A stretch of 64,000 nt of DNA from Pelagibacterales bacterium SAG-MED28. Its GTDB lineage: Bacteria; Pseudomonadota; Alphaproteobacteria; Pelagibacterales; Pelagibacteraceae. Positions 11,501 to 21,929 of this stretch are shown here, one piece after another (positions within the stretch are counted from its first letter, which is position 1; each line of letters begins with the position of its first letter). The DNA is taken from positions 1-64,000 of the forward strand of contig JACWDY010000001.1 of the NCBI GenBank assembly GCA_014653835.1, in the 5' to 3' direction. The notes beneath the pieces are model-generated. The model saw nothing but the letters and a program-made list of their open reading frames with translations. It was not told the DNA's origin and did not search any database. The translations under genes were made by a program, and so were the position numbers.

Positions 11501-12740
11501 TGAAGATGATCAACAAAGACAGCTTGGAATTTATAAAGTTAATTACGGTTCAAAACTTTTCTTTAAAGATGGGGACATCATAGATAAAGGAAAAAAAATA
11601 GCTGAATGGGATCCTTATACACTTCCAGTAATCGCTGAAACTGGCGGTATTGTAAATTATATGGATTTAATGGAAGGTAGTTCTTTAACTGAAACTTTGG
11701 ATGATGCTACAGGTTTATCTTCTAAGTCTGTAACAGACTGGAAATCTTCGTCAAAAAATTCTGAACTGAAGCCTCGAATAACACTTAGAAATGACAAAGG
11801 GGAAATAATAAAAAAAGCTGATGGTAATGAGGCAAGATATTATTTAGTTCCAGATACAATTTTGTCAGTAAAAGACGGACAAAAAATTTCAGCCGGTGAT
11901 GTTTTAGCTAGATTACCGAAAGAAACTTCTAAAACAAAAGATATTACCGGAGGTTTGCCAAGAGTAGCTGAATTATTCGAAGCAAGAAAACCAAAAGATA
12001 GCGCAATTATAGCCGAGAATGACGGTATGATAGAATTCGGCAAAGAGGTAAGAGGGAAACAAAAAATTTCTATTGTTTCATCAAGTGGTGAAACCTCAAA
12101 CTACTTAATACCAAAGGGTAAACATGTTAATTTTAACCAAGGAGAGAAAATCAAGAAAGGTGAGTACTTACTTGATGGAGCACCTTTGCCACATGATATA
12201 TTAAGAATTTTAGGTGTTGAAAAATTAACTGAATATTTCATAACCGAAGTACAAGAAGTTTATAGATTACAAGGAGTTGTGATTAACGATAAGCATATAG
12301 AAACAATTGTTAGACAAATGTTAAAAAGAGTTGAAGTTAAAGACCCAGGGGACTCCGACTTACTTTCTGGTGAAATAATTGATTTATTAGATATAAATGT
12401 AATCAATGACAAATTAAGAGAAGAAAAGAAAAAACCAGCTGTTTTTGAAAGAGTATTATTAGGTATAACTAAAGCTTCTTTACAAACAAATTCATTTATA
12501 TCTGCTGCTTCATTTCAAGAAACAACTAGAGTATTAACGGACGCCTCAATCAGAGGAAAGGTTGATTCATTAGAAGGTCTAAAAGAGAACGTGATAGTCG
12601 GACGACTGGTTCCAGCAGGCACTGGTTTAACTAAAATTGCTTGGGACAAACAAGCAAGAGAGCAAGACAAAGCTAGATTGGAACAACTTAAAAAACAAGA
12701 GCTAGAATCCGCTCCAGAGGCCCCCGAAAAGACAGCTTAA
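8553..12740 (+). CDS. rpoC: DNA-directed RNA polymerase subunit beta-prime
   Basis: Catalytic subunit of RNA polymerase. The 1395-aa protein has the first zinc site (CLCG...CEKCG, about residues 72-92), the catalytic Mg-binding motif NADFDGD near 462-468, and the second zinc site (Cys near 798 and [13 protein letters not shown] near 886-898). The short C-terminal tail is rich in Glu/Gln/Lys. It ends the rif cluster; a 152-nt gap with a promoter and a structured leader follows. Confidence 0.98.
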   Translation: MEKNLTKIFENQNITQENSFDSIKITLASPEKIKSWSYGEIKKPETINYRTFRPEKDGLFCSRIFGPVKDYECLCGKYKRMKFRGIICEKCGVEVTKSNVRRERMGHIDLACSVAHIWFLKSLPSRISLAIDMKLKEVEKVLYFESFIVVEPGLTTLKKGQLISEEALLKAQEEFGEDAFTAGIGAEAVREILVNLDLKKEQLKLREALKEIKSKVTEERTIKRLKLIESFINSGNKPEWMILTSVPVIPPELRPLVPLDGGRFATSDLNDLYRRVINRNNRLKRLLDLKAPDIIVRNEKRMLQESVDALFDNGRRGRVITGTGKRPLKSLAEMLKGKQGRFRQNLLGKRVDYSGRSVIVVGPELKLHQCGLPKKMALELFKPFLYARLDKLGLATTIKQAKRLVEKEKSEVWDSLEHIIREHPILLNRAPTLHRLGVQAFEAKLIEGNAIELHPLVCAAFNADFDGDQMAVHIPLSLEAQLEARVLMMSTNNILSPSNGKPIIVPSQDIVLGIYYLSQAEENDKKPRGVFSSIEEIEQALENKSISLHSKIVSVFKTIDQDGKSIVEKYTSTAGRFLLAYVLPKNHNIKFALVNKLLTKKNVSEVIDTIFRYCGQKETVIFCDRIKTLGFKHAFKAGISFGKDDLIIPKTKENLIGSTKKQIEEYEKQYADGLITRGEKYNKVVDIWSKCTDTVANEMMKEISSAEKVYDDDRIETNSVYMMADSGARGSQAQMKQLAGMRGLIAKPSGEIIETPIIANFKEGLSVLEYFNSTHGARKGLADTALKTANSGYLTRRLCDVAQDVQITKAECDPKKRSSVTISEIIEGGNILVSLSERVLGRVIAENIKNPVTGEVIIKKDKLIDELDCEKIDAAGVKSVNVYSVITCASTKGVCQVCYGRDLARGKLVSVGEAVGMIAAQSIGEPGTQLTMRTFHVGGTAQIKEESQIICQSKGKLNIINKNLIEDSKKNIIVMGRNTQLSIEDDQQRQLGIYKVNYGSKLFFKDGDIIDKGKKIAEWDPYTLPVIAETGGIVNYMDLMEGSSLTETLDDATGLSSKSVTDWKSSSKNSELKPRITLRNDKGEIIKKADGNEARYYLVPDTILSVKDGQKISAGDVLARLPKETSKTKDITGGLPRVAELFEARKPKDSAIIAENDGMIEFGKEVRGKQKISIVSSSGETSNYLIPKGKHVNFNQGEKIKKGEYLLDGAPLPHDILRILGVEKLTEYFITEVQEVYRLQGVVINDKHIETIVRQMLKRVEVKDPGDSDLLSGEIIDLLDINVINDKLREEKKKPAVFERVLLGITKASLQTNSFISAASFQETTRVLTDASIRGKVDSLEGLKENVIVGRLVPAGTGLTKIAWDKQAREQDKARLEQLKKQELESAPEAPEKTA

Positions 12741-12765
12741 GCATCATTTTAAAACCGCCTAAATA

Positions 12766-12793
12766 TTGACTTTTATCAATTCAATGTTAGTTT
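12766..12793 (+). promoter_or_regulatory. Candidate promoter for the rpsL ribosomal operon
   Basis: TTGACT (12766-12771) is followed after 16 nt by TAGTTT (12788-12793), which is preceded by TG one base upstream, as in an extended -10 element. The -35 is strong and the -10 weak. Transcription would start near 12800 and give a leader of about 90 nt before rpsL. This is prediction by motif only. Confidence 0.45.
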
Positions 12794-12808
12794 ACGGCAC
12801 ATTTTGAA

Positions 12809-12847
12809 TGTTAGAAGTAAGGTGGATCAAAACCTTAAACACTAACA
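12809..12847 (+). promoter_or_regulatory. Structured rpsL leader hairpin
   Basis: The 5' leader of rpsL can fold into a two-part stem. TGTTAG (12809-12814) pairs with CTAACA (12842-12847), and TAAGGT (12818-12823) pairs with ACCTTA (12832-12837), with an 8-nt apical loop and a small internal loop. No T-run follows, so a simple terminator is unlikely. It may be a binding site for a ribosomal protein, but that is inference. Confidence 0.45.
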
Positions 12848-12892
12848 ACATCATTTATAGGGTTTTCCTTGTTTTAACTTCAAAATAAAATT

Positions 12893-13264
12893 ATGCCAAC
12901 GATTAATCAACTGATTAAAAAAAGTAGAGTTAAACCTGTTGCTAGAAATAAAGTTCCGGCATTAGAAAGACAGCCTTTAAAAAGAGGTGTCTGCGTTAAA
13001 GTTTATACAACAACACCTAAAAAACCAAATTCAGCATTAAGAAAAGTTGCTAGAGTTAGACTGTCAAATGGTTTTGAAGTGACAGCTTATATTCCTGGAG
13101 AAGGACATAATTTACAAGAGCACTCTGTAGTTTTACTTCGTGGTGGACGTGTTAAAGATTTACCGGGAGTTCGATACCATATTTTAAGAGGAAACCTAGA
13201 CACGCAAGGTGTAGCTAATCGTAAACAAAGAAGATCTTTATACGGAACAAAAAAACCCAAATAA
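12893..13264 (+). CDS. rpsL: 30S ribosomal protein S12
   Basis: S12 sits at the decoding centre and affects accuracy and streptomycin response. At 123 aa it is normal length. The [17 protein letters not shown] region with the conserved lysine near residue 43 and the PGVRYH segment near 90 look wild type. It opens the str cluster after a 152-nt non-coding gap. rpsG follows after 3 nt. Confidence 0.99.
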   Translation: MPTINQLIKKSRVKPVARNKVPALERQPLKRGVCVKVYTTTPKKPNSALRKVARVRLSNGFEVTAYIPGEGHNLQEHSVVLLRGGRVKDLPGVRYHILRGNLDTQGVANRKQRRSLYGTKKPK

Positions 13265-13267
13265 TTT

Positions 13268-13738
13268 ATGTCTAGAAAACGAAAAGCACCAGTAAGAAAA
13301 GTATATCCTGACCCAAAGTTTCACTCAGAAGTAGTTTCAAAATTTATTAATTCTATTATGTATGACGGAAAAAGGTCTACCGCTGAAAAAATTCTTTATG
13401 ATGCACTAGATAAGATTAAATCAAAAAATAACGAAGACCCATTAAAAATTTTTAATACTGCAATCAGCAATGTTAAACCTAATCTTGAATGCAGATCTAG
13501 AAGAGTTGGTGGTGCCACATATCAGGTTCCAGTAGAGGTTAAAGCAAAAAGAGGCCAAGCATTAGCGTTAAGATGGTTAATGGATGCAACACGAAAGAGA
13601 AAAAACAAAACAATGGCAGAAAAACTATATGCAGAAATTTTAGATGCTTCACAAAATAAAGGATCAGCAATTAAAAAAAGAGAAGATACACATAAGATGG
13701 CGGAGTCTAATAAAGCTTTTGCTCACTTTAGGTGGTAA
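13268..13738 (+). CDS. rpsG: 30S ribosomal protein S7
   Basis: S7 nucleates assembly of the 30S head and contacts mRNA and E-site tRNA. The 156-aa length is standard, with the conserved N-terminal [14 protein letters not shown] and C-terminal AHFRW. It lies between rpsL and fusA with 3- and 6-nt spacers. In E. coli S7 represses this operon; I cannot tell from the sequence whether that holds here. Confidence 0.98.
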   Translation: MSRKRKAPVRKVYPDPKFHSEVVSKFINSIMYDGKRSTAEKILYDALDKIKSKNNEDPLKIFNTAISNVKPNLECRSRRVGGATYQVPVEVKAKRGQALALRWLMDATRKRKNKTMAEKLYAEILDASQNKGSAIKKREDTHKMAESNKAFAHFRW

Positions 13739-13744
13739 AAAATT

Positions 13745-15817
13745 ATGGCTAAATATACTTTAGATAAATATAGAAATATTGGTATCATGGCGCACATAGA
13801 TGCAGGTAAGACAACCACTACAGAAAGAATTCTATATTATACAGGCAAAAGCCATAAAATTGGTGAAGTACATGATGGCGCTGCAACGATGGACTGGATG
13901 GAACAAGAACAGGAAAGAGGCATTACTATTACTTCTGCTGCAACGACTTGCTTTTGGAGAGATCACAGAATTAACATAATAGATACACCTGGCCACGTAG
14001 ACTTTACAATTGAGGTTGAAAGATCCTTAAAAGTTTTAGACGGAGCTGTCTGCGTTTTTGACGGTGTTGCAGGTGTTGAGCCTCAATCTGAAACAGTTTG
14101 GAGACAAGCAGATAAATATAAAGTACCAAGAATATGTTTTGTAAATAAGCTCGATCGTACCGGCGCAGATTTTTATCGCTGTGTAGATATGATTAAAGAT
14201 CGACTTGGCTGTAAACCTCTAGTTTTACAATTACCTGTAGGCGCTGAGGCAGATTTAAAAGGTGTTGTTGATCTAGTTAAAATGAAAGCTATTATTTGGC
14301 AGAACGAAGATTTAGGCGCGAAATTTGATATTGTTGATATACCCGAAGATTTAAAAGAAAAAGCAAATACCTATAGAAAAGAATTAGTTGAAGCTGCAGT
14401 CGAGGAAGATGAAAAGCTTATGGAGGATTATCTTGAAGGCAAAGAACCTACAGAAACGGATCTAATTAAATGTATAAGAAAAGGAACTCTTGGTTTTAGC
14501 TTTGTTCCAATAACTACAGGATCTGCTTTTAAAAACAAAGGTGTTCAACCATTATTAGATGCTGTTATAGATTACCTTCCTAGCCCAAAAGATATTGGAT
14601 CTATAGAAGCTACTAAACTTAATTCTGAGGATAAATTAGAGATGAAATTTGATGATAACGAACCATTTTCGGCTTTAGCCTTTAAAGTTGCTAATGACCC
14701 ATTTGTTGGATCTTTAACATTTATAAGAATTTATTCAGGTAAAATAAAAGCTGGTACATCAGTATATAATTCGTCAAAAGAAAAAACCGAAAGAGTTGGA
14801 AGAATGCTTTTAATGCACGCTAATAGCAGAGAAGATATTAAAGAGGCAACAACTGGGGACATAGTAGCATTAGCTGGATTAAAACACACTATCACTGGAC
14901 ATACTTTATGTAACGAAAATAAGCCAATTTTACTTGAACCAATGGAATTTCCTGATCCTGTAATAGAAATAGCAGTTGAACCCAAGACTAAAGCAGACCA
15001 AGAAAAAATGGGCGAAGCTCTGGCCAGATTAGCTAAAGAGGACCCATCATTTAGAGTGACTTCAGATGAAGAGTCAGGACAAACAATCATTAAAGGTATG
15101 GGTGAATTACACTTGGATATTATCGTTGATAGAATGAAAAGAGAATTCAAAGTGGAGGCTAATGTTGGAGCTCCACAAGTTGCATACAGAGAAACAATAT
15201 TGGGATCGACAGAAATAACATATATTCACAAAAAACAAAGTGGTGGTTCAGGACAATTTGCTAAAGTTACTTTAAGCGTTGAGCCACTTGAACCAGGGAA
15301 GGGTAGAGAAGTTGAAAATAAAATTAAAGGTGGAGCAATTCCAAAAGAATTTATTCCCGGAGTTGAAAAAGGAGTTTTAAGTGTAGCAGAGAGTGGAATA
15401 TTAGCTGGTTTTCCTGTAATCGATTACAAAGTTACTATTTTAGACGGCTTACATCATGATGTTGACTCAAGTGTTTTAGCCTTCGAAATTGCTTCAAGAA
15501 TGTGTTTCAGAGAAGCTTGCCAAAAAGCTACATTAAAACTTTTAGAGCCAATGATGAAGGTCGAGGTAGTTACGCCCGAAGATTTTATGGGTGATGTAAT
15601 TGGTGACTTAAATAGTAGGCGTGGTCAAGTAGCCTCAACAGAGGCAAGAGGTAATGCAACAGCTATTAACGCAACTGTTCCATTAGCTAATATGTTTGGT
15701 TACATAAACAATTTACGTTCTTCAACACAGGGTAGAGCTCAATATACAATGCAGTTTAGTCACTACGATAAAGTTCCGCAAAACGTTCAAGACGAAGTAA
15801 CAAAGAAATTAGCTTAA
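13745..15817 (+). CDS. fusA: Elongation factor G
   Basis: EF-G is the GTPase that drives translocation and, with RRF, ribosome recycling. The 690-aa protein has AHIDAGKT at about residues 16-23, DTPGH near 80-84 and NKLDR near 135, followed by domains II-V. In most proteobacteria a tuf gene comes next. Here rpsJ follows after only 3 nt, so that tuf copy has been lost. Confidence 0.99.
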   Translation: MAKYTLDKYRNIGIMAHIDAGKTTTTERILYYTGKSHKIGEVHDGAATMDWMEQEQERGITITSAATTCFWRDHRINIIDTPGHVDFTIEVERSLKVLDGAVCVFDGVAGVEPQSETVWRQADKYKVPRICFVNKLDRTGADFYRCVDMIKDRLGCKPLVLQLPVGAEADLKGVVDLVKMKAIIWQNEDLGAKFDIVDIPEDLKEKANTYRKELVEAAVEEDEKLMEDYLEGKEPTETDLIKCIRKGTLGFSFVPITTGSAFKNKGVQPLLDAVIDYLPSPKDIGSIEATKLNSEDKLEMKFDDNEPFSALAFKVANDPFVGSLTFIRIYSGKIKAGTSVYNSSKEKTERVGRMLLMHANSREDIKEATTGDIVALAGLKHTITGHTLCNENKPILLEPMEFPDPVIEIAVEPKTKADQEKMGEALARLAKEDPSFRVTSDEESGQTIIKGMGELHLDIIVDRMKREFKVEANVGAPQVAYRETILGSTEITYIHKKQSGGSGQFAKVTLSVEPLEPGKGREVENKIKGGAIPKEFIPGVEKGVLSVAESGILAGFPVIDYKVTILDGLHHDVDSSVLAFEIASRMCFREACQKATLKLLEPMMKVEVVTPEDFMGDVIGDLNSRRGQVASTEARGNATAINATVPLANMFGYINNLRSSTQGRAQYTMQFSHYDKVPQNVQDEVTKKLA

Positions 15818-15820
15818 TTT

Positions 15821-16129
15821 ATGGAAAATCAAAATATAAGAATACATTTAAAAGCTTATGATAATAAAATCCTTGATTTGTCTACTGAGGAAATTGTTAA
15901 TACAGCAAAAAGAACAGGCGCTCAAGTCAAAGGTCCAATACCATTACCAACAAGAATAGAAAGATATACAGTTTTAAGATCACCTCACATTGATAAGAAA
16001 AGTAGAGAACAGTTTGAGTCAAGAACCCACAAAAGATTAATAGATATTATAGAACCAACACCACAAACAGTCGAAGCGCTGATGAAATTAGATTTAGCCT
16101 CCGGTGTAGATATAGAGATAAAAATATAA
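15821..16129 (+). CDS. rpsJ: 30S ribosomal protein S10
   Basis: S10 is part of the 30S head and is also NusE, a transcription antitermination partner of NusB. At 102 aa it is standard length with the typical [14 protein letters not shown] start and the [18 protein letters not shown] segment. It is joined directly to fusA, so the str and S10 clusters form one transcription unit. Confidence 0.98.
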   Translation: MENQNIRIHLKAYDNKILDLSTEEIVNTAKRTGAQVKGPIPLPTRIERYTVLRSPHIDKKSREQFESRTHKRLIDIIEPTPQTVEALMKLDLASGVDIEIKI

Positions 16130-16133
16130 ATTT

Positions 16134-16839
16134 ATGAGCATTGGATTGATAGGAACAAAAATAGGAATGACCAGAGAATTTATGGAAGGCGGTCAATCAG
16201 TTCCTGTAACAGTTATAAAAGTAGAAAAAGGAAGAGTTCTGGATGTAATATCTGAAGATAAAAGAGGTTATAGCGCAGTTAAACTCGGCTTTTTTAAACT
16301 TAAAAACTCAAAATTAACAAAACAAATGAAGGGATATTTTTCAAAGAAAAATACTGAGCCAAAAAAAATTCTTAAAGAATTTAGAGTTGAGAATAACGAT
16401 CAATATAAAGAGGGCAATGAATTAGGACTAGAGATTTTCAAAGATAAAAAATTTTTAGATGTAAGGTCAAAAACTATAGGAAAAGGATTTGCCGGTGTTA
16501 TGAAGAGATGGAATTTTGGTGGCTTGAGAGCGTCTCATGGTGTTTCTGTTTCGCACAGATCACATGGTTCAACTGGACAAAGACAAGATCCAGGAAAAGT
16601 ATTTAAAGGAAAAAAAAATGGCTGGTCATATGGGTGATAAATTAAGAACTATGTTAAATTTAGAAATAGTTAAATCAGATTTAGAAAATAATTTATTATA
16701 TTTAAAAGGATCAATACCAGGCTCAAAGAATTCAACAGTACTTCTTAGAGAGTCTGTTAAAAAAGTAACTAGAAAAACTATTAAAGAAAAATATGAAGCA
16801 AAAGTTAAAGCAGTTGCTGCCAAGAAAGGAAAAAAATAA
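16134..16839 (+). CDS. rplC: 50S ribosomal protein L3, interrupted by a +1 frameshift
   Basis: L3 is an essential early-assembly protein reaching towards the peptidyl transferase centre. The reading frame from 16134 matches L3 through GQRQDPGKVFKGKK (about codon 161), then runs off and stops at 16635-16637. The rest of L3 (MAGHMGDKLRTMLNLEIV onwards) continues in the +1 frame to 16839. The change falls in a run of nine A residues at 16610-16618; eight would restore one frame of about 234 codons. This may be an assembly error, transcriptional slippage, or a real split gene: AAGGA plus ATG at 16618 could restart translation of a 73-aa C-terminal piece. Both halves look otherwise intact, so I do not call it dead. 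Confidence 0.9.
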
Positions 16840-17475
16840 ATGAAATTTCCTCTTTTGAGTATTGACGGGGCTAAATCAGAGTCAATAGAGATCTCTGATA
16901 AATTAGTTAAATTAAAAGTTAACTACAAATTAATTAAATTTGTTGTTGATTGGCAATTAAATCACGCAAAACCAAGAACAGCTAAAACAAAACAAAGAAA
17001 TGAGATAAAAGGTTCTACAAAAAAGATTGTTCCTCAAAAAGGGGGTGGTGGAGCTAGACACGCTAGTAAAAAAGCTCCATTATTTGTAGGGGGTGGTGTA
17101 GCGCATGGTCCTAAAGGCGCTGTATATAAGATAAAAAAGATAAATAAAAAAGTAAGAAAACTTGCTCTAGCTCAAACGTTATCTAAGAAAAATTTTGATA
17201 AAAATCTACACATCTTAGCTGATGTAAAAAAAGAGATTAAAAAAACAAAAGAATTTAATAAATTCTTAGAATTGAATAAACTAGCCAACGCATTAATAAT
17301 TTCTGATACAGACACAATGAAAAACATTAATAAGTCAGCTCGTAATATTAAAAATATAAAATTAATAAAAGATGAAGGAACTAATATTTATGATTTATTT
17401 AAATACAAAAATGTAATAATCACCTCTTCATCTGCAAAAAAAATACAAGAAAGAATTCTAAATGAAAAAAATTAA
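16840..17475 (+). CDS. rplD: 50S ribosomal protein L4
   Basis: L4 lines the polypeptide exit tunnel and in E. coli also represses the S10 operon. The 211-aa protein keeps the glycine-rich tunnel loop around residues 62-95 (GGGGARHASKKAPLFVGGG). It starts directly after the rplC stop and its end overlaps rplW by 14 nt, suggesting coupled translation. Confidence 0.98.
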   Translation: MKFPLLSIDGAKSESIEISDKLVKLKVNYKLIKFVVDWQLNHAKPRTAKTKQRNEIKGSTKKIVPQKGGGGARHASKKAPLFVGGGVAHGPKGAVYKIKKINKKVRKLALAQTLSKKNFDKNLHILADVKKEIKKTKEFNKFLELNKLANALIISDTDTMKNINKSARNIKNIKLIKDEGTNIYDLFKYKNVIITSSSAKKIQERILNEKN

Positions 17476-17755
17476 CCATATAGACTCAATTAGAAATCCA
17501 ATTATTACTGAAAAGGCAACAATTTTATCAGATCAAAATAAGACTGTTTTTAAAGTTCACGAAAAAGCAAATAAAAAAACTATTAAAAAAAATATTGAAA
17601 AATTATTTAAAGTAGATGTAATAAAAGTGAATATCATAAATCAAAAATCAAAGCTTAAGATGAAACAGGGAAGAAAATCTATTAAAAGTGGATATAAAAA
17701 AGCAATAATAACTCTTAAAAAAGGTCAAAGTATAGATCTAACAACTGGAATTTAG
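17462..17755 (+). CDS. rplW: 50S ribosomal protein L23
   Basis: L23 sits at the tunnel exit and docks trigger factor and SRP. The protein is 97 aa and very lysine-rich. The IRNPIITEKAT start and the KVNIINQKSKLK strand fit the family. It overlaps the end of rplD by 14 nt. Confidence 0.97.
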   Translation: MKKINHIDSIRNPIITEKATILSDQNKTVFKVHEKANKKTIKKNIEKLFKVDVIKVNIINQKSKLKMKQGRKSIKSGYKKAIITLKKGQSIDLTTGI

Positions 17756-17756
17756 T

Positions 17757-18590
17757 ATGGCATTAAAATCATTTAAACCTTATACAAAAACTACTAGAGC
17801 CACAGTAATTGTAGACAAAAGTAGTTTATGGAAAGGTTCGTCTTACAAACCACTAACCAAAGGTCAACATATAACTGGCGGTAGAAATAATGCAGGGCGT
17901 ATCACTTCTAGACACATGGGAGGTGGTTCAAAACACAAATTTAGAATTATAGATTTTTTTAGAAAAAAGAAAAATATGAAGGCTGTTGTAGATAGGATTG
18001 AATATGATCCAAATAGAACAGCATACATTGCGTTAATTACATATGAAGATAAAGAAAAGGCCTACATCATTTCACCTCAAGGTCTAAAGATTGGAGATAC
18101 CATTGAGGCAGGAAAAAATGCAGAAATTAAAATTGGAAATTCATTAGAGCTAAAGGACATACCCCCAGGTACTTCTATTCACAACGTCGAGTTAATTCCA
18201 GGCAACGGTGGTAAACTTGCAAGGTCAGCTGGATCTTCAATAACTTTATCTGGTTACGATGGTGACTATGCTATATTAAAACTGTCATCAGGAGAGACAA
18301 GAAAAGTTAATAGTGCCTGCGTTGGAACAATTGGAATAGTTTCAAATCCTGATCAAAAAAATGTCAAAATTGGAAAAGCAGGAAGAAATAGATGGAGAGG
18401 AAAACGTCCTCAAACAAGAGGTGTTGCCATGAACCCCGTAGATCACCCTCATGGAGGGGGTGAAGGTAAAACTTCTGGCGGAAGAAGCCCAGTATCTCCG
18501 TGGGGACAGTCAGCGAAAGGTTTAAAGACAAGAAGACCTCAGAGAAGTGATAAACTTATTATAACTAGAAGAAAGAAAAGGAAAAAATAA
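17757..18590 (+). CDS. rplB: 50S ribosomal protein L2
   Basis: L2 is a core protein near the peptidyl transferase centre and is needed for subunit joining. At 277 aa it is normal. The C-terminal [13 protein letters not shown] signature with its essential histidine is present at about residues 225-237. The stop codon overlaps the rpsS start by one base (TAATG). Confidence 0.99.
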   Translation: MALKSFKPYTKTTRATVIVDKSSLWKGSSYKPLTKGQHITGGRNNAGRITSRHMGGGSKHKFRIIDFFRKKKNMKAVVDRIEYDPNRTAYIALITYEDKEKAYIISPQGLKIGDTIEAGKNAEIKIGNSLELKDIPPGTSIHNVELIPGNGGKLARSAGSSITLSGYDGDYAILKLSSGETRKVNSACVGTIGIVSNPDQKNVKIGKAGRNRWRGKRPQTRGVAMNPVDHPHGGGEGKTSGGRSPVSPWGQSAKGLKTRRPQRSDKLIITRRKKRKK

Positions 18591-18904
18591 TGGCTAGATC
18601 TGTTTGGAAAGGACCATTTGTTCACCCAAGTTTATTAAAAAAAATCGATAAACTTAAAAATGAACCTAACAAGAAACCAATAAAGACTTGGTCAAGACAC
18701 TCGACAATAATTCCTGATTTTATAGGTCATAGTTTTATGATCCATAATGGGAAATCGTTTATTCCAATTACAGTATCGGAAGAAATGGTCGGACATAAGC
18801 TAGGAGAATTTGCACCTACAAGAACTTTTAAAGGTCATACACCAGCAGATAAAAAAGCAGCTGCTGTACCAGCGGCTAAACCAGCAGCAGGAGACAAAAA
18901 ATAA
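18590..18904 (+). CDS. rpsS: 30S ribosomal protein S19
   Basis: S19 sits in the 30S head beside S13. The conserved core ([37 protein letters not shown]) ends at about residue 83. A tail of roughly 20 residues rich in Ala, Lys and Pro follows, making this longer than the usual 92 aa. Starts and stops overlap by one base on both sides. Confidence 0.98.
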   Translation: MARSVWKGPFVHPSLLKKIDKLKNEPNKKPIKTWSRHSTIIPDFIGHSFMIHNGKSFIPITVSEEMVGHKLGEFAPTRTFKGHTPADKKAAAVPAAKPAAGDKK

Positions 18905-19272
18905 TGGAAAAAAATACATCTTTTGTTAAAGCAATAAATAAAAACGTAAGAACTAGCCCTAGAAAATTAGCTTTGGTATGTAATTTTATAAAAGGAAAAA
19001 AAGCAGATGTCGCTCTAAGAGACTTAGAGTTTTCAAGAAAAAAGATTGCAAAAGACGTTAGTAAAACAGTGAAGTCTGCTATATCAAATGCTGAAAATAA
19101 TTATCAATTGGATATAGACAACTTATTTGTCAAAGAGGCTTATGCAGGTAAATCACTTATTATGAAAAGATTTAGACCTAGAGCTAAAGGAAGAGCAAGT
19201 CCAATAAAAAAACCATTTAGTAGAATTACTATTATTCTAGAAGAAAAAAAAGAAAAAAAGGTGAGTAAATAA
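18904..19272 (+). CDS. rplV: 50S ribosomal protein L22
   Basis: L22 extends a hairpin into the exit tunnel, where macrolides act. The 122-aa protein has the [17 protein letters not shown] start and the tunnel-hairpin segment [19 protein letters not shown] intact. The lysine/glutamate-rich tail is a little longer than average. Its stop overlaps rpsC by one base. Confidence 0.98.
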   Translation: MEKNTSFVKAINKNVRTSPRKLALVCNFIKGKKADVALRDLEFSRKKIAKDVSKTVKSAISNAENNYQLDIDNLFVKEAYAGKSLIMKRFRPRAKGRASPIKKPFSRITIILEEKKEKKVSK

Positions 19273-19958
19273 TGGGGCAAAAAATAAATCCAATAGGTCT
19301 AAGACTTGGGATTAATAGAGGTTGGGACTCAACATGGTTCGCTAAAAAAAAAGATTTTGGCAAATATTTAATCGAGGATTTTAAAATTAGAAAATATATA
19401 AAAAAAAATATTATTAACTCAGGTGTTTCAGAAATTATTATTGAACGTTCGTCCAAAAAATGTACAGTTTCAATACACACATCAAGGCCAGGATTTGTTA
19501 TAGGAAAAAAAGGTGCAGATATAGAAAAAATTAAAAAGAATATTATGAAGATTACTCAAAGTGATGTGACCGTAAATATAAAAGAGATTAAAAAACCAGA
19601 ATTAAATTCAAATTTAGTTGCTGAAAATATAGCTCAACAACTTGTAAAACGAATTGCATACAGGAGAGCCATGAAAAGAGCAATGCAATCTGCTATGAGA
19701 TTAAATGCTAGAGGAATTAAAGTAATGTTAAGTGGTAGATTAGCTGGTAATGAAATTGCTAGAACTGAATGGTTAAGAGAAGGAAGTATTCCTTCACACA
19801 CACTCAGAGCTGAAATTGATTATGGATTTGCAGAAGCACTTACAACATACGGAATTATTGGTGTTAAGGTTTGGATTTATAAGGGTGAATTAATGGCTAA
19901 AGATGTTGAAAAAGAAAAAAAAGAAAGGGTAAAAAATGCTACAGCCAGTCAGAACTAA
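19272..19958 (+). CDS. rpsC: 30S ribosomal protein S3
   Basis: S3 lines the mRNA entry channel and contributes helicase activity there. The 228-aa protein contains the KH domain motif ([16 protein letters not shown], about residues 74-89) and the C-terminal domain with [11 protein letters not shown]. Its 3' end overlaps the rplP start by 23 nt. Confidence 0.98.
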   Translation: MGQKINPIGLRLGINRGWDSTWFAKKKDFGKYLIEDFKIRKYIKKNIINSGVSEIIIERSSKKCTVSIHTSRPGFVIGKKGADIEKIKKNIMKITQSDVTVNIKEIKKPELNSNLVAENIAQQLVKRIAYRRAMKRAMQSAMRLNARGIKVMLSGRLAGNEIARTEWLREGSIPSHTLRAEIDYGFAEALTTYGIIGVKVWIYKGELMAKDVEKEKKERVKNATASQN

Positions 19959-20340
19959 ATACAGGAAAGCATTTAAGGGAAGAATACACGGAAAAGCAGC
20001 TAGAGCTGTGAAACTAAATTATGGTCAGTTCGGTCTAAAAGCTGTTCAACCTGAGAGAATTATTGGTAAACAAATTGAAGCGGCGAGAGTAGCCTTAACA
20101 AGATATATGAAAAGAACAGGTAAAGTGTGGACAAGAATTTTTCCAAATATACCTGTATCAAAAAAACCTACAGAAGTGAGGATGGGAAAAGGAAAAGGAT
20201 CACCAGAGTATTACGCATGTCGTGTAAAACCAGGAAGAATTATTTTTGAGGTAGACGGTGTGAGTGAAGAAATAGCTAGAATAGCTTTATATAAAGCTTC
20301 TGCTAAATTACCAATAAAAACTAAATTTGTAAAAAGATAA
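19936..20340 (+). CDS. rplP: 50S ribosomal protein L16
   Basis: L16 helps position tRNA in the A and P sites and is needed for late 50S assembly. At 134 aa it is standard. The start at 19936 gives the family's usual opening ([16 protein letters not shown], compare MLSPKRTKYRK in others), so the 23-nt overlap with rpsC is real. The stop overlaps the rpmC ATG. Confidence 0.98.
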   Translation: MLQPVRTKYRKAFKGRIHGKAARAVKLNYGQFGLKAVQPERIIGKQIEAARVALTRYMKRTGKVWTRIFPNIPVSKKPTEVRMGKGKGSPEYYACRVKPGRIIFEVDGVSEEIARIALYKASAKLPIKTKFVKR

Positions 20341-20528
20341 TGGCTAAAAAAAAAGAAGATAAAAAATTAACTAAAGACCAAGCAGAAAAAAAAGTCTTAA
20401 CATTAAAAAAAGATTTATTTAATATAAGATTTAAAAAAGTAAATAATCAGATAAATAATCCTGCACAATATAATGAAATTAAAAAAAGTATAGCTAGGCT
20501 ATATACACAAATAAAAAATTCAAAATGA
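20340..20528 (+). CDS. rpmC: 50S ribosomal protein L29
   Basis: L29 is a small helical protein at the tunnel exit. The 62-aa product has the two-helix pattern and the [19 protein letters not shown] segment typical of the family. The basic N-terminus ([10 protein letters not shown]) is slightly extended. Its stop overlaps the rpsQ start by 4 nt (ATGA). Confidence 0.95.
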   Translation: MAKKKEDKKLTKDQAEKKVLTLKKDLFNIRFKKVNNQINNPAQYNEIKKSIARLYTQIKNSK

Positions 20529-20752
20529 CAAAAAAAATACTAAAAGGAACTATAACGAGTGCAAAAAATGACAAGACAGTTGTTGTTGAAGTTACAAGAA
20601 AGTTTAAACACCCGTTCTATGAAAAAGTAATTAAAAGATCAAAAAAATATCACGCTCACGATGAAAAGAATAAATTTAAAGAAGGTGAAAAAGTTTCAAT
20701 AATTGAGTGTAAACCTTACTCAAAAAAGAAAACTTGGCAGGTTGTAGAATAA
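20525..20752 (+). CDS. rpsQ: 30S ribosomal protein S17
   Basis: S17 is a primary 16S rRNA-binding protein with an OB fold. At 75 aa it is a short but complete version with [18 protein letters not shown] and the [13 protein letters not shown] loop. It overlaps rpmC by 4 nt and shares one base with the rplN start. Confidence 0.97.
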   Translation: MTKKILKGTITSAKNDKTVVVEVTRKFKHPFYEKVIKRSKKYHAHDEKNKFKEGEKVSIIECKPYSKKKTWQVVE

Positions 20753-21120
20753 TGATTCAAATTCAAACAGAGCTTACCGTTGCTGATAATACTGGAGCTA
20801 AAAGAGTAGAATGTATTAAAGTATTAGGTGGTTCAAAAAGAAGATATGCCTCAGTAGGCGACATAATCGTAATAAGTGTCAAAGATGCAATACCCAAAGG
20901 TAAAGTTAAAAAAGGCGCTGTTCATAAAGCTGTTGTTGTTAGAACAAGAAAAGAAATCTTCAGAGATGACGGTTCCAAAGTACAATTTGATAAAAATGCA
21001 GTCGTACTAACTGATGACAAAGGCGAACCTATTGGAACAAGAATATTTGGTCCTGTTACAAGAGAATTACGTACAAGAGGCCATATAAAAATCATATCCT
21101 TAGCACCGGAGGTACTCTAA
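20752..21120 (+). CDS. rplN: 50S ribosomal protein L14
   Basis: L14 forms an intersubunit bridge and is a target of the silencing factor RsfS. With the ATG at 20752 the product is 122 aa, the exact family length, beginning [19 protein letters not shown]. An in-frame ATG 18 nt upstream would add six foreign residues and overlap rpsQ, so I reject it. Confidence 0.98.
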   Translation: MIQIQTELTVADNTGAKRVECIKVLGGSKRRYASVGDIIVISVKDAIPKGKVKKGAVHKAVVVRTRKEIFRDDGSKVQFDKNAVVLTDDKGEPIGTRIFGPVTRELRTRGHIKIISLAPEVL

Positions 21121-21121
21121 A

Positions 21122-21373
21122 ATGGATTTAAAAAAAGGCAATCAAGTAAAAATTATTACTGGTAAGGACAGAGGTAAAACAGGTGAAATATTAGAAATTG
21201 ATAGAAAATTAAATAAAATTAAAATTAAATCTATTAATATGATTAAAAGGCATACTAAACCTACAAAGGAAAATAAAGGTGGAATTATTTCCAAAGAAAG
21301 TTTTATTCATCAATCAAATGTGAAGAATATTGATTTAAAAAAAGATGAAAAAAAAGGAGCTAGTAAAAAATAA
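21122..21373 (+). CDS. rplX: 50S ribosomal protein L24
   Basis: L24 is an assembly initiator binding the 5' end of 23S rRNA. This version is 83 aa, shorter than the usual 100-105 aa. It keeps the KOW motif (GNQVKIITGKDRGKTGEI, about residues 6-23) and the HTKPTKENKGGII strand but lacks much of the C-terminal extension. Lys-rich tail. One-base overlap with rplE. Confidence 0.95.
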   Translation: MDLKKGNQVKIITGKDRGKTGEILEIDRKLNKIKIKSINMIKRHTKPTKENKGGIISKESFIHQSNVKNIDLKKDEKKGASKK

Positions 21374-21921
21374 TGCCAAGATTGAAAAATACTTACGAAA
21401 AAGAAATAATTTCGAAACTTATGAGCAAACTTTCTTTAAAGAATAAACATGATGTACCAAAAATTGATAAAATTATATTAAATATGGGCTTAGGCGAAGA
21501 CGCATCTGATGGGAAAAAACTTAAATCATGCGTAGATGACATGGCATTAATAACTGGACAAAAGCCGATTATTACAAAGTTTAAAAAATCTATCTCGAAC
21601 TTTAAAACAAGAAAGGGATCTAATGCAGGTATCAAAGTTACTTTAAGAGCTCAAAAAATGTATGAATTCATAGATAGATTAATTAATATAGCTTTACCAA
21701 GAATTAAAGACTTTAGAGGTTTATCATCTAAAGGAATAGACAGCTCTTATAATTATTCTTTCGGTATTAAGGAGCACATTGTTTTTCCTGAGGTAAATTT
21801 TGATAAAGTAGATAAGATTAGAGGATTAGATGTGACTATAGTTACATCAAGTAAAAGTAAAGAAGGGACATTAGAATTACTAAAAGAATTTAATTTCCCA
21901 TTAAATGAAAAGAAAAACTAA
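21373..21921 (+). CDS. rplE: 50S ribosomal protein L5
   Basis: L5 binds 5S rRNA and contacts P-site tRNA and the 30S head. At 182 aa it is standard. Conserved stretches include NMGLGEDASDGK, ITGQKPIITKFKKSISNFK and DRLINIALPRIKDFRG. An 8-nt spacer separates it from rpsN. Confidence 0.98.
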   Translation: MPRLKNTYEKEIISKLMSKLSLKNKHDVPKIDKIILNMGLGEDASDGKKLKSCVDDMALITGQKPIITKFKKSISNFKTRKGSNAGIKVTLRAQKMYEFIDRLINIALPRIKDFRGLSSKGIDSSYNYSFGIKEHIVFPEVNFDKVDKIRGLDVTIVTSSKSKEGTLELLKEFNFPLNEKKN

Positions 21922-21929
21922 GGAATAAA

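Noticed and set aside
16537-16839. Separate unrelated gene overlapping rplC
   Set aside because: Its C-terminal part is the missing end of L3; the residues before MAGHMG are out-of-frame translation of L3.
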